A stretch of DNA of 49,254 nucleotides, taken from assembly GCA_017541265.1 (NCBI GenBank), contig JAFXZK010000082.1, forward strand, positions 1 to 49,254, in the 5' to 3' direction. The notes under the pieces are model-generated. The model made no database searches. It was not told the origin of the DNA and saw only the letters and a list, made by a program, of their open reading frames with translations. The stretch comes from Bacteroidaceae bacterium. Its GTDB lineage: Bacteria; Bacteroidota; Bacteroidia; Bacteroidales; Bacteroidaceae. A program made the position numbers and the translations under genes. Each line of letters opens with the position of its first letter. The stretch's first letter is position 1. Below, piece by piece: positions 26,961 through 35,496 of the stretch.

Positions 26961-26968
26961 TACCTTTG
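26961..26968 (+). promoter_or_regulatory. host-type -7 box TACCTTTG for 27009-27644
   Basis: TACCTTTG preceded at 20 nt by TTTT. Predicted start near 26975, about 34 nt before the ATG at 27009. Confidence 0.55.
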
Positions 26969-27008
26969 TGGCGCAAATACCAATTATCATATATCAATCT
27001 TGACCATT

Positions 27009-27644
27009 ATGCCCAATAACCCCATCATACCTGACAGTTTGCAACGCGCTCAAAAATACATTATTCCTGTCGCATGGCTGCACATAACCGGCTACATGCA
27101 CGATTGGCTGTTCAATGAGTTCGGCGGTTCTGTGAGACTGCACGGAAAGCCGGTTGTTTCCATCTCACACCTGCCAGGCGCACGAGATGTTCTTCGAATG
27201 GAGACACATGATGATATGACGGAACCTGCCACAAACAGGCTGTCACTGTCCTCGATGCGCATGGACTGCATCATGGCAGGTTCCGTCATCAGCAAGGCAA
27301 CCGTCGAGCAAATGTATGGTGTCACCAGTGAGCAAGTGAAGATGTTCATCCCAGTCGAGTGTCCTAAGATGGCTTTAACGAAGTACGGCGTACTACGCCC
27401 GTGGAGCAGGACCATAGCGTTTGGAAAGAGACAGGCTACGGCTCTGTATCGGCTGTTGTTCAACGCTTTTTGGAAACGGGTAGAAGACTACGATGAAATG
27501 CTGCGTGAATCAGGCATAGTGCCAGAAACAGCCATCAGCATGATAGAGGGGTTCTGCGAGGCAACAGGAACAAGCGAAGTATGGGCAGAGGACCTAAGAA
27601 GGGAGTGGCAACGTAGGGTGGCAAGAAAGAAAGCGAAAAGTTAA
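27009..27644 (+). CDS. hypothetical protein beside the replication module (211 aa)
   Basis: Start MPNNPIIPDSLQRAQKYII at 27009 is preferred over an upstream ATG at 26913, which would lie before the predicted promoter. The chain is mostly helical with a possible helix-turn-helix (SKATVEQMYGVTSEQVKMF) around residues 100-120 and a basic C-terminus (RREWQRRVARKKAK). It is convergent with the Rep gene and faces the repeat array, so a regulator or partition role is possible, but no family is recognised. Confidence 0.6.
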   Translation: MPNNPIIPDSLQRAQKYIIPVAWLHITGYMHDWLFNEFGGSVRLHGKPVVSISHLPGARDVLRMETHDDMTEPATNRLSLSSMRMDCIMAGSVISKATVEQMYGVTSEQVKMFIPVECPKMALTKYGVLRPWSRTIAFGKRQATALYRLLFNAFWKRVEDYDEMLRESGIVPETAISMIEGFCEATGTSEVWAEDLRREWQRRVARKKAKS

Positions 27645-27669
27645 AGATTGTAATCTGGAGTTAGTTAAA

Positions 27670-29409
27670 TCACGAAACCCATCTGTAGCCCTTAAAATGT
27701 CTTGCAACAGCCTGATCGAAGTCGGCTGGGTTCCAATAGTATGGCACAGCAAATTCCCTATTGAATGAATGTTTATCATTACGAAGGCGAAGCGCACCTG
27801 CCATGTCGTTGACGCCATCGAGACGAAGCGGGTCGAGCAGCGAAGCAAAACCCTTCTCATCTTCTGTATTACGACTCCATGCTTTGCGAAGGTCAGCCTT
27901 TAGCTCCTGGAATGCTTGCCGCTCCTTTGGTGTGATGCCGCCGTTTATGCGCCATGCGCCGTCTTTCTCTGGTTCTGAACTTGAAGATGGTGACATTGTT
28001 ACTTCAACGGCTGGAGTGAAGCCTCGCTGTTTTGGAAGCTCCGTCGAGAAGAATGTATTGAGACTTTTACATGCCCAATGCTGAACATCATTACGCGGCC
28101 TTTTTGCATTCTCGGCAATAAGGAACTGGAGTTTAACAAGCAAATGGTCGTGGTCGCCTTTCTGTAAGCGACGTATAAATTCATTTATTTGCTCTGCTGT
28201 CAGCGACAGCTCTTCCTTCATAAGTTTGCGGGCTTCTATCTCCTTATTGGCCGCCTCCTTATCTTCGTACAGTTCACGCCCCAAGTCGAGGATGTAAAGT
28301 GTAAATTCCACCTGCACGGGAACCTTACCCTTCGCCCTTCCATCTGCAAATATGGCCTTGTAGTCGAAAGTGAAGTCCGCTATTCCACGCTCCGAGAGGT
28401 CATCAAGTTCTTTTTTTGCTTGGGCAAGATAACGCTTGGCGAACTCTGAATAGTAGGCATACTTCTCTTCTGCCTTAGTGCGGGCTGCTGATAAATACTT
28501 TTCCTTTTCAGACGGTTTAAGGCTGGCCCATACATGGCCGTCTTTCTCTGCGAGAGAGGATGCTGCAGGTTCAATATGCTCGCCATTGATAACCTTGCCG
28601 TCTTCCGATGTATAAAGGCCGCATACGCTGCGCACCTCTATATAGTCTGCAGCGAAGACGATTTGCCCGACCTCGCGGGTTGTCCCATTAGGAAGCTCCT
28701 GTTCCACCATTTCCATTTGTTCGCGCCTGATGCCACGCCATTTCGAGAGCCATTTATAGATACGATTAGCGGTGGCTGTCTTTGTATGCCTGGTGGCAGG
28801 GAAATAGAACTGCGTATATCCGGAGTCCGTAAGGAAGAAATTATGACGAAGGATTTCATTGCGGATACGTATCTTTATCTCGTTACGTTTTAACTTGTTT
28901 CCTTTTGTCATTTTCTTCTCGCCTGTCTTAGGGTCGGTAATCTCACGTTTCTCAAATTCCTCTACAACGTCAATAAGATTTGTTGTGAGAACCCCATCGT
29001 CGGTATGTACTTCCGCAACAGTCTTCACGAGGTCCTTGATAACCTGACGCACCTCCGCATAGTGTTTCGGCGTAATGCCTGGCAAGTCACGGAAACGTAT
29101 AGTCGCCACAAAGTCACCCTCATGCTCGATGGATGTCGCCTTATCCGGCGTGACAAGATAGGCATCTGGATTATTGAAGTCGAAGAGCAACTGTGTCGCT
29201 TCCTTCCCCCTGTTCTCACGTCGTTTTGCGGCTGTATAGAACGGCTGAAGTGTCCATACCAACTCATCCATCGCCCGCTCTGAATAGAGCGTTGGAGTCA
29301 TGCGTAAATCAGTGATTTGATTCGGTTGAGTAGAAAGACCTTTTGCATCCTTTCTTGAAGGCTTACCGATGATGACATCTGCAGTCATACGCTTCGATTT
29401 TCTTACCAT
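27670..29409 (-). CDS. Rep-type plasmid replication initiator (579 aa)
   Basis: N-terminal part (residues about 35-260) has features of Rep_3/RepB initiators: paired winged-helix-like segments, with TANRIYKWLSKWRG resembling the conserved S-x-(R)-x-Y-x-(W/L)-L segment. The C-terminal 300 residues are helical and charged. The gene begins 120 nt from an iteron array, the standard arrangement for iteron-controlled plasmids, and that is the main support. Alternative: a primase-like or unknown DNA-binding protein. It is longer than typical Rep_3 proteins (250-400 aa). Confidence 0.6.
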   Translation of the reverse strand: MVRKSKRMTADVIIGKPSRKDAKGLSTQPNQITDLRMTPTLYSERAMDELVWTLQPFYTAAKRRENRGKEATQLLFDFNNPDAYLVTPDKATSIEHEGDFVATIRFRDLPGITPKHYAEVRQVIKDLVKTVAEVHTDDGVLTTNLIDVVEEFEKREITDPKTGEKKMTKGNKLKRNEIKIRIRNEILRHNFFLTDSGYTQFYFPATRHTKTATANRIYKWLSKWRGIRREQMEMVEQELPNGTTREVGQIVFAADYIEVRSVCGLYTSEDGKVINGEHIEPAASSLAEKDGHVWASLKPSEKEKYLSAARTKAEEKYAYYSEFAKRYLAQAKKELDDLSERGIADFTFDYKAIFADGRAKGKVPVQVEFTLYILDLGRELYEDKEAANKEIEARKLMKEELSLTAEQINEFIRRLQKGDHDHLLVKLQFLIAENAKRPRNDVQHWACKSLNTFFSTELPKQRGFTPAVEVTMSPSSSSEPEKDGAWRINGGITPKERQAFQELKADLRKAWSRNTEDEKGFASLLDPLRLDGVNDMAGALRLRNDKHSFNREFAVPYYWNPADFDQAVARHFKGYRWVS

Positions 29410-29438
29410 AATTGGATTGTTTTTGTTGTAGCTGGGTG

Positions 29439-29470
29439 CAAATTACGGCATATTTTTTCATACTTGCAAA
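29439..29470 (-). promoter_or_regulatory. promoter of the Rep gene
   Basis: Minus strand: TTTG (29467-29470), about 21 nt, TAATTTG (29439-29445), a near-consensus host promoter 30 nt upstream of the Rep start. Iteron copies begin 59 nt upstream of it, so Rep could repress its own gene. Confidence 0.55.
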
Positions 29471-29528
29471 TTTTTTACCATTTATTTTTAGCTTGAATAT
29501 CATAAAATTATAAATAAGAACAAGAAGA

Positions 29529-30170
29529 TTTGTCGAAAACTCATGTACAACTAAGTGAAATGTGATAACTTGTGTCCACTTTTTCGACAAAACCTCCTGT
29601 TTGTGATAAAATTTATTTTCGACAAATTGGAGCGTTTAATATACTTTGAACACCTTTGGAAGTCGCCTTTTCGGATATTTTCGACAAATCGGGGAGTTCT
29701 TAAAGAAGAAAAACTTTATTTATACCTACATCCAATCAAATATCCCCAAAATTGTCGAAAAAACACCCGAATTTGTCGAAATGTTCCCGCATCTGTCGAA
29801 AAGATAGTTTTATCACACCCGTACTTGTCGAAAGTAACACCCCGATTTGTCGAAAACTCACCCACATCTGTCGAAGATTTACCCGTATTTGTCGAAAGCA
29901 TACAACATTATTTTCTGTTTATCAGCACATTATGTGCGTCTATATTCTTATTTTATATTCTATTTATATTATCCTTAATTATATATCCATAATGTAAGAA
30001 TCGAAAAGACTTTTTATTTTTCAATCCTCAAAAGGTTAAATCTTATTAAATATTTATAAAGTAGTTGTGAAGTAAATACGCACACGCGCGTACACGCAGC
30101 CGCGAAGATTTTCGACAAATTGGAGCGTTCTATGCCTCTTGCTATCATCGTTTCTGGTATTTTCGACAAA
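29529..30170. repeat. replication origin with about 13 iteron cores
   Basis: Core TTTGTCGAAA or close variants at 29529, 29751, 29772, 29792, 29824, 29846, 29867 and 29888 on plus, and at 29582, 29617, 29679, 30110 and 30161 on minus. The seven from 29751 to 29888 are spaced 20-22 nt (once 32), one or so per two helical turns, with consensus CACCCGnATTTGTCGAAA. AT-rich DNA flanks the block (29900-30060). No gene in 29410-30243. Confidence 0.8.
29616..29700 (+). repeat. paired-iteron module, copy A
   Basis: Begins TTTTCGACAAATTGGAGCG, then about 40 unlike nt, then TATTTTCGACAAATCGGGGA. The same pair, with different spacer, recurs at 30109-30180. Both face the gene at 30244. Confidence 0.65.
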
Positions 30171-30180
30171 TCGGGGAGTT
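30109..30180 (+). repeat. paired-iteron module, copy B
   Basis: Same boundary sequences as copy A: TTTTCGACAAATTGGAGCG and TATTTTCGACAAATCGGGGA. It ends 6 nt before the late promoter at 30186. Confidence 0.65.
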
Positions 30181-30185
30181 TTTAA

Positions 30186-30220
30186 TGCCCTTGATTATTG
30201 TGTTTTACGGACGTATATTG
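30186..30220 (+). promoter_or_regulatory. phage late promoter, copy 2
   Basis: TGCCCTTGAT (30186-30195), 20 nt after the TTG, then TATATTG (30214-30220). The ATG of 30244-30771 is 24 nt downstream. Confidence 0.75.
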
Positions 30221-30243
30221 CTCTTATAAATAAAGATTGAACA

Positions 30244-30771
30244 ATGATTAACTGCAAGGAATACTCACTTTATGACCTGCTGTCTATTACGGCAATACCG
30301 ATTGCCAAGTACACACCAGCAGGAACTACCATGCTTGCTTCTGTTATAGCAAGTGAAAACTTCAACCCTACTGTTGACAGTTCTGCCATCGTCATCGCCG
30401 GTTCTGCATCCGTAGGTTCACTCATCCCAATAAAGGCTTCGACGTGCAAGGCAAAGGATTCAGAGACTGACAATGTAGCTGGGCGGCTGCATACGGTGAA
30501 TGTGAACTGCGAGATAGATGACCGCGACGCTGATGTGTGGACGACGCTTCAACGGCTTGAACAAACGCCGTCGCATCTCATACTCACATCGAGAGACAAC
30601 ACGCGATTCTTCGTGCAGGGGGCGGAAGACACCTATCTTTGTTCCGTAGAACGTGACGGAGAGAAAACGACCGTAACCATCAAGATGCAGTGTATGATGG
30701 GACTGCAGAGGATAGAAGACGTGACCACTAATGTCATATCCAACGAAGACACGATAGTTGGCCTTGAATGA
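30244..30771 (+). CDS. hypothetical late protein (175 aa)
   Basis: Starts MINCKEYSLYDLLSITAIPI. Beta-rich pattern with TVNVNCEIDDRDADVW and TVTIKMQCMMGLQR segments; it looks like a structural or head-tail joining protein but no family is recognised. It is alone between a late promoter and a terminator, so it is expressed as one gene. Confidence 0.6.
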   Translation: MINCKEYSLYDLLSITAIPIAKYTPAGTTMLASVIASENFNPTVDSSAIVIAGSASVGSLIPIKASTCKAKDSETDNVAGRLHTVNVNCEIDDRDADVWTTLQRLEQTPSHLILTSRDNTRFFVQGAEDTYLCSVERDGEKTTVTIKMQCMMGLQRIEDVTTNVISNEDTIVGLE

Positions 30772-30804
30772 AAAAGGAGCTTGCATATTTTGCAGGCCCC
30801 TTTT
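30771..30804. terminator. bidirectional terminator
   Basis: Stem GGAGCTTGCA/TGCAGGCCCC (one mismatch, one wobble) with a 5-nt loop, flanked by AAAAA on the left and TTTT on the right, so it works for both the 30244-30771 (+) and 30818-31345 (-) genes. Confidence 0.75.
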
Positions 30805-30817
30805 GAGTTTCCGAAAA

Positions 30818-31345
30818 CTACGATTCGCTTGGTTTGATGAGAGCGTTATATGTCTCTCTCAGGTTGGCGATAAAGCGTTCGTTGCTGGATACTATTGCCG
30901 TGAAATGTCCGTTGTGGGCGAGGTTCAGCGCACCATGAACGGCGATGTCAGGAAGCAGGATTGCCGTGTCGTTCTGTTGAACGTCGTGGAGGATGAGACG
31001 TCCAGGATGGGGGTTGTTCTTAACCCATGCAGAAGCAATAGGAGATTTCTTCTTTCGCAGGTCCGTAATGACGGTAAGTCTGGAAATGATGCTGGTTCTG
31101 CCCTTTCCGTTGTCTCCTGCCCAAGCAGCTTTGAGCCATTTCAGAAGCAGCTCTGCCGTAGTATTTGGGAGCGATGGACAGACGAGTGTCATATCCGCTC
31201 CTGAATACCTTGTAAGCATCACAGGAAGCAGTTCCGCAAGCGACAAGTCGCCATAGCCATGAAACATGATTGTGCCGTCTTCTCCGATTCTGTCACGCAG
31301 TGCCGGCCAGTGTTTCTGCGTGCAGCAAGGTTCGATTAAAAACAT
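30818..31345 (-). CDS. hypothetical late protein (175 aa)
   Basis: Starts MFLIEPCCTQKHWPALRDRI. Alpha/beta pattern; the C-terminal part VHGALNLAHNGHFTAIVSSN has spaced His and Asn that recall phospholipase-D-like segments, though no full HKD motif is present. It has its own late promoter (31371-31405) and ends at the bidirectional terminator. Function unknown. Confidence 0.6.
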   Translation of the reverse strand: MFLIEPCCTQKHWPALRDRIGEDGTIMFHGYGDLSLAELLPVMLTRYSGADMTLVCPSLPNTTAELLLKWLKAAWAGDNGKGRTSIISRLTVITDLRKKKSPIASAWVKNNPHPGRLILHDVQQNDTAILLPDIAVHGALNLAHNGHFTAIVSSNERFIANLRETYNALIKPSES

Positions 31346-31370
31346 AATGTCATTTATTTTGGTTTGATGA

Positions 31371-31405
31371 CAAGATAAGAAACACCCTGCCGTGCGTCAA
31401 GGGCA
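31371..31405 (-). promoter_or_regulatory. phage late promoter, copy 3
   Basis: Minus strand: TTGCCCTTGAC (31396-31406), 20 nt after the TTG, then TATCTTG (31371-31377). The upstream element sits in the loop of a 9-bp inverted repeat ACACCCTGC/GCAGGGTGT (31382-31416), which could also terminate the transcript arriving from 31454. Confidence 0.75.
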
Positions 31406-31453
31406 AAGCAGGGTGTAGTGTGGAAAGAGTGGCAGATTGCCGTTCTTTTACGT

Positions 31454-32146
31454 TCAGGGAATCTCCATCAAAGAGTCGTCACTCGCGGCGGAGTCAGAGT
31501 CTTCAGAGTCCGAAGAGGACGAGGGAGAAGAAACGGGGTTGCCATCGTTATCGAAGACGATGTTGTCGTCAGTGTTGTCCTTGAAGGTACTTGCTGGCGG
31601 GTCGTTCTCGGCAACGATAGTGCCGTACCATTTAACCACAGGATAGACCTGATAGCCGCAAGTTACGGTGAAAGTCTGACCGTGGTCGTCAGAACGGGCG
31701 ACGCCACTGTCTGCAGCGACGCTCCACTCGGCTTCGCCGAACTGGTTGCCGACAACCTTGTACTCCGCACCGCGGCTGGTTGTCTTGCCAGTCGGGAAGA
31801 AGTACAGGTACTTGTCGCTGTTGTGGAGAACGCGGCTTACATAAGCCATTGCATCCTCGTTCAGCTCCACGCGACCCGTTCCCGTGTGACTCCATCCAGC
31901 ACCCTGCGGGTTGGCTTCTGACGTCACCTGTCCGGTTTGACTCTTGAAGTCGATACGGAAGCCCTTGAGAGCTTTGCCCTTTCCGGCCTTCGGGATGATT
32001 ACATACTCGTTGGCGCCATCGTGAATACCCATCTTTTGGATGTGGCTGCTGTCAAGAGGCACCACAAAAACATGGTTACTGAGACCAGCTGGGCTCTCCA
32101 GGCACTGCGAGCCGGAGGAGAGTACGTTTTTAAGATTACATGCCAT
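31454..32146 (-). CDS. putative virion structural protein with Ser/Asp tail (230 aa)
   Basis: Starts MACNLKNVLSSGSQCLESPA. Beta-rich body followed by a low-complexity acidic tail of Ser and Asp (about residues 206-227). It directly follows the major capsid gene in the same orientation, so a tail-tube, decoration or head-completion protein is likely. No specific family recognised. Confidence 0.6.
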   Translation of the reverse strand: MACNLKNVLSSGSQCLESPAGLSNHVFVVPLDSSHIQKMGIHDGANEYVIIPKAGKGKALKGFRIDFKSQTGQVTSEANPQGAGWSHTGTGRVELNEDAMAYVSRVLHNSDKYLYFFPTGKTTSRGAEYKVVGNQFGEAEWSVAADSGVARSDDHGQTFTVTCGYQVYPVVKWYGTIVAENDPPASTFKDNTDDNIVFDNDGNPVSSPSSSSDSEDSDSAASDDSLMEIP

Positions 32147-32248
32147 AGTTGGTAAAAATTAAATGTTAGAAATTTGTAATCGTGATTATGTCAGAGGGCG
32201 GCGGCCATGCGGCTGGGGCTATGACCGCCGCTCACCTCGGACAAATGT

Positions 32249-33529
32249 TTAGCCTTGGCTGGAGCTTGAAGAGCTTTCCTCTTCGTCAAACTGAGCAACC
32301 AAGTTCACAACGCCACCTGGGAAGGTGTAGTTGTAGGGGTTCGCTGTTGCGCCATTGCTCCAGCCTGCGAAGACGAAGCCAGACTTCGGCGTAGCAGTAA
32401 CCTGGATGACGTCACCCTCCTGATAGAGGTCCTTCTGGCCGCTGGTGATGGCAACAGTGCCCTCGGTGTTGTCGCTGGAGACGGCAGTGAAGACGTCTGC
32501 GACATACTGGCCTGCAGGAACATCGAAGTTGGTGTTGACGGCATCGTTCGTTGCGAACACCTGTGGGTCATAGTCGCGGATACGCATGGTAGCTGCGGCG
32601 TTGACCTGATAGTCGAACAACGTGAGGTCGGTCTGCACCTGTCCGATACGGATTTTGGCAGTCTGCTCGCGGGTGTCGCAGATGAACTCGATGTTGTCCT
32701 TTACGGTAGCGATGAGCTGACCGCCCTTGCCCATAGCCGAAGAGGTCTTCAGCAGCACGTTGGGCATTTCTGCAAACTTCCAGCCAGCCTGCAGCACGGT
32801 GGGAGCAATCTGTGGATAGGTCTGCATGTAGCCCTTCACGGCGAGGCGGCAGAACTCGTCACTGGCGAGGATGTAGAGTTCCTGTTCGGGCTTCTTCATG
32901 GCAGCAGAGAGGCCACCGTAGAAGTTGGTCAGAATCTCATACACCTGCATGGCGGTCTTGCCATTGATGTCGCCAGTTGCAATCAGGTTGCCGTTTGCGG
33001 CACTGATTGTACCGTCTGTACGACGCTTTGCGATGATGGTATAGATACCATCAAAGAGGGACAGGCCGAGCTTTGCCTGATTCTCGGCGGTGTCGGGGAG
33101 CGTGCGGTTTGCCTTGTTGCCGAAGAACACGTTGGCACGTACATCCTCAGCGGCGTTTCCGCTCAGCACACCAAGGTTGAAGGTGGTGAGCTTCGCTTCG
33201 TCAGCGGCGTTGGCTGCGTTGAAGGGACCCTTCTCGCGGTAACGCTCGATGCTGTCGGCGGCGTGGAGGTAGTAAGGCTCTACCTTTGCAGGGTTGTCAA
33301 CGAGCTTCCCGAGCTGGCTGCTCTTGACGTTTCCTACAGTGTAGGGACGAGCCTGAAGACCCTTGCGGTTGAAGATGTAGCATACGTCGATGTTCTCAAC
33401 GTCTGTCGTCACCTTCATACCAAGGTCCTCAAACATGGAATCGGTGAGCAGGTATGCCTTGGCAACCAACTCATTGTGGATCTGTTCCTTTACGGTCTGG
33501 ATCTCAGCAATACTTAATGCGTAAGCCAT
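32249..33529 (-). CDS. major capsid protein with C-terminal surface domain (426 aa)
   Basis: Placed directly downstream of the protease/scaffold gene and of the right size for an HK97-fold capsid protein; the body (residues 1-330) has long helices and the mixed pattern expected. Residues about 375-418 (VIQVTATPKSGFVFAGWSNG to NLVAQF) match a small bacterial beta-repeat (InlB/Flg_new type), a known display-type domain, and are followed by an acidic poly-Ser end. Capsid role is inferred from order, size and late promoter; the repeat domain is seen. Confidence 0.75.
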   Translation of the reverse strand: MAYALSIAEIQTVKEQIHNELVAKAYLLTDSMFEDLGMKVTTDVENIDVCYIFNRKGLQARPYTVGNVKSSQLGKLVDNPAKVEPYYLHAADSIERYREKGPFNAANAADEAKLTTFNLGVLSGNAAEDVRANVFFGNKANRTLPDTAENQAKLGLSLFDGIYTIIAKRRTDGTISAANGNLIATGDINGKTAMQVYEILTNFYGGLSAAMKKPEQELYILASDEFCRLAVKGYMQTYPQIAPTVLQAGWKFAEMPNVLLKTSSAMGKGGQLIATVKDNIEFICDTREQTAKIRIGQVQTDLTLFDYQVNAAATMRIRDYDPQVFATNDAVNTNFDVPAGQYVADVFTAVSSDNTEGTVAITSGQKDLYQEGDVIQVTATPKSGFVFAGWSNGATANPYNYTFPGGVVNLVAQFDEEESSSSSSQG

Positions 33530-33567
33530 TTTGTAAATTGTTTAGGGTTTGGAAATAGGGTTTGTTG

Positions 33568-33604
33568 CAATAATACTTTCTATGTGTTCTGAGGTCAAGG
33601 GCAG
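33568..33604 (-). promoter_or_regulatory. phage late promoter, copy 4
   Basis: Minus strand: CTGCCCTTGAC (33594-33604), 20 nt after the TTG, then TATTATTG (33568-33575). It lies just after the stop of the protease/scaffold gene and serves the major capsid gene. Confidence 0.75.
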
Positions 33605-33606
33605 GA

Positions 33607-34218
33607 TTATTCCTCCTTCATGGCCTGACGGATTTCTTCGTAGCTCATGCCTGGCTTAATCCTACTACACCTCTGCTTCGGAGCCTCGCCTGTGCCGTTG
33701 TTGGCTGGCACGCCTGCGGCTGCATCTGTCATGGGAGCGGGCTTCTCTGCCAGTTCCTTGATTTCTGCCTCCTTTTCGGCGAGTTGCTTCTTCTGCGTCT
33801 CGATGGTTGCTTTCAGCTCGGCAATCGTCTTGTCGCGCTCTGCAATCTCGATGTCACGGTCGCAAGCATCCTGCTTCAAAGCGTCGATATCTTCTTGCAT
33901 TTGCTTGATGGTCTTGTTGCGCTCTTCAACCAATGCCTCTGCATTGTGCAAAGTCTCGGTGATGCGGTCAATTTCGGCCTCTGCATTGGCAAGTGCCTCT
34001 TCGCTTGGAGCTTCTGCTGGAGTTTCCTCCTCGGCAGGTGCTTCCTCGGTTGCGGGAGCTTCCTCGGTTGCGGGAGCTTCCTCAGTTGCGGGTGCTTCTT
34101 CAGTTGCGGTTGCTTCCTCGGTTGCAGGTGCTTCCTCGGCTGGAGTCTCTGCGGGTTCCTGTGCGGCGGCTTGTGCTGATTCAGCTTCGGCGGCCTTCAT
34201 TTCTTCTTCTTTTGTCAT
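33607..34218 (-). CDS. possible nested scaffold protein (203 aa)
   Basis: An in-frame ATG at 34218 (MTKEEEMKAAEAES) lies exactly where the scaffold part begins, in an AT-rich start context like that of other genes here. By analogy with lambda Nu3 it may give a separate scaffold protein. No direct proof. Confidence 0.35.
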   Translation of the reverse strand: MTKEEEMKAAEAESAQAAAQEPAETPAEEAPATEEATATEEAPATEEAPATEEAPATEEAPAEEETPAEAPSEEALANAEAEIDRITETLHNAEALVEERNKTIKQMQEDIDALKQDACDRDIEIAERDKTIAELKATIETQKKQLAEKEAEIKELAEKPAPMTDAAAGVPANNGTGEAPKQRCSRIKPGMSYEEIRQAMKEE

Positions 34219-35328
34219 AGTGTTACTGTTTTGGGGGGTTGCTAATTCCTTATCTACTGGACCAAACATGGTCTCTTCTGTCGTTTTGACGTGTCCGTTG
34301 TCAACAATCACATCCTTTCCTGCGTTAGCTGCAACGGCGGCTTTCTGCTGGCCGTTGAGCTTGGCGAGGTCGGAAGGCTTTTGTGGGTCTTCCTCTGTCT
34401 CTGGGTCGATGGGGTCTGCTGACACGATGGTACGTGCGGCTGGCAGCGTTCCGTTGACAAGCTCGAATACGGCTTCTATGGCACGGTTATAGTCGCCTAT
34501 CTCATCAACAAGAGCGCCCATCACCTCATCTGCATCGAAGGTCTTGCCTGTGAGGTGTTCCTCCTTGACAAGCGGACGGTTCTTTCTGACTGTCTCGCGG
34601 AACTCCTCGCCCAACTCGTCAAGCTCCGCTTGCAGCTTCTCTGTCTTTCCGTCGCACGCCTCGCGATACTCGGCGTTCTTGTCAGGCGACGTCACGCTCA
34701 CCAATTCGATGTAACGATAGCCGTCACTGTCAACAGTACCGTTTGCGACACCCCAGAAGGCGCACATCGTTCCAATGCAGCCCATCGTGTGACGACCATT
34801 CATCACGATGGTGCGGTCACAGAGAGCGGCAACGAGCTGTCCCGCACTGCAACACAAGCCATCCACCCATGCCACGGTTGCCTTGCCCTTCTCGCGGCAG
34901 TCGGCGATAGCCTGCTCGTAGTCGATGCGGGAGCTTGCCGCACCGCCTGGTGTGTTGATAATGAAGATGTGCCCCTTCACCTGCGGAATGGTGTTGGCAT
35001 AGAGAATCTGGTCGCGATGGTCCTTGGAGCCGTAGGAACAGCCGTCCCCGTCGCGCGTCACGGGTCCGTCAATCATCACAACATTGATAATCTCGTCGTC
35101 TTCCTGAAGCTCTTCGTCTCGCCAGTAAAGACGGTTCTCGATGCGGTGGATATTCCCCACATAGAGCTTGTCTTCAAAGCCACGGGCTTTGCTGATAAAG
35201 AAACCTTGCTGTTTCTCTTCCTCGAAGGACTGTCCCATACGGATTGCCTCGCGGATTGCGTCGGCATACTTCTGAGCTATGTCCACCGGCATGTCATAGA
35301 AGGTTTCCTGAAAATAAGTTCTAAGCAT
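33607..35328 (-). CDS. capsid maturation protease (S49/ClpP type) fused to scaffold (573 aa)
   Basis: Residues about 70-300 are an SppA/S49-like serine protease: IINTPGGAAS, the catalytic Ser161 in LCCSAGQLVAA, and GCIGTMCAFWG. Residues about 370-573 are scaffold-like: Glu/Ala-rich with six or so repeats of ATEEAP, then a long coiled coil. Known: fused protease-scaffold proteins process the procapsid in many tailed phages (as lambda C/Nu3). It precedes the major capsid gene, as expected. Expressed from a late promoter 32 nt upstream. Confidence 0.85.
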   Translation of the reverse strand: MLRTYFQETFYDMPVDIAQKYADAIREAIRMGQSFEEEKQQGFFISKARGFEDKLYVGNIHRIENRLYWRDEELQEDDEIINVVMIDGPVTRDGDGCSYGSKDHRDQILYANTIPQVKGHIFIINTPGGAASSRIDYEQAIADCREKGKATVAWVDGLCCSAGQLVAALCDRTIVMNGRHTMGCIGTMCAFWGVANGTVDSDGYRYIELVSVTSPDKNAEYREACDGKTEKLQAELDELGEEFRETVRKNRPLVKEEHLTGKTFDADEVMGALVDEIGDYNRAIEAVFELVNGTLPAARTIVSADPIDPETEEDPQKPSDLAKLNGQQKAAVAANAGKDVIVDNGHVKTTEETMFGPVDKELATPQNSNTMTKEEEMKAAEAESAQAAAQEPAETPAEEAPATEEATATEEAPATEEAPATEEAPATEEAPAEEETPAEAPSEEALANAEAEIDRITETLHNAEALVEERNKTIKQMQEDIDALKQDACDRDIEIAERDKTIAELKATIETQKKQLAEKEAEIKELAEKPAPMTDAAAGVPANNGTGEAPKQRCSRIKPGMSYEEIRQAMKEE

Positions 35329-35359
35329 AATTATAAGTGTTTGAGTTTGTTACTGCCGG

Positions 35360-35395
35360 CAATATATATAGGTATAGGGAAGCGGTCAAGGGCAG
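35360..35395 (-). promoter_or_regulatory. phage late promoter, copy 5
   Basis: Minus strand: CTGCCCTTGAC (35385-35395), 20 nt after the TTG, then TATATTG (35360-35366). Serves the protease/scaffold gene. Confidence 0.8.
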
Positions 35396-35418
35396 CTTGA
35401 AATGGGGTGTTTCACAAG

Positions 35419-35455
35419 CTGCCCTTGACCAGATGCGTTTGTTATTATAAGTTTG
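35419..35455 (+). promoter_or_regulatory. phage late promoter, copy 6
   Basis: CTGCCCTTGAC (35419-35429), 20 nt after the TTG, then TAAGTTTG (35448-35455). Divergent with copy 5; the two upstream elements form the 16-bp perfect inverted repeat at 35384-35430. Serves 35497 and following genes. Confidence 0.8.
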
Positions 35456-35496
35456 TGGAAGAGATTATTAAACACAAACAGTTAAGATTTAGTATT

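Noticed and set aside
29529-30170. CRISPR-like array
   Set aside because: Repeats are only 10-18 nt with 3-10 nt between them, occur in both orientations and lie by a Rep gene: iterons, not CRISPR.
34555-35400. 281-codon plus-strand frame opposite the capsid protease
   Set aside because: Shadow of a gene with clear S49 motifs.
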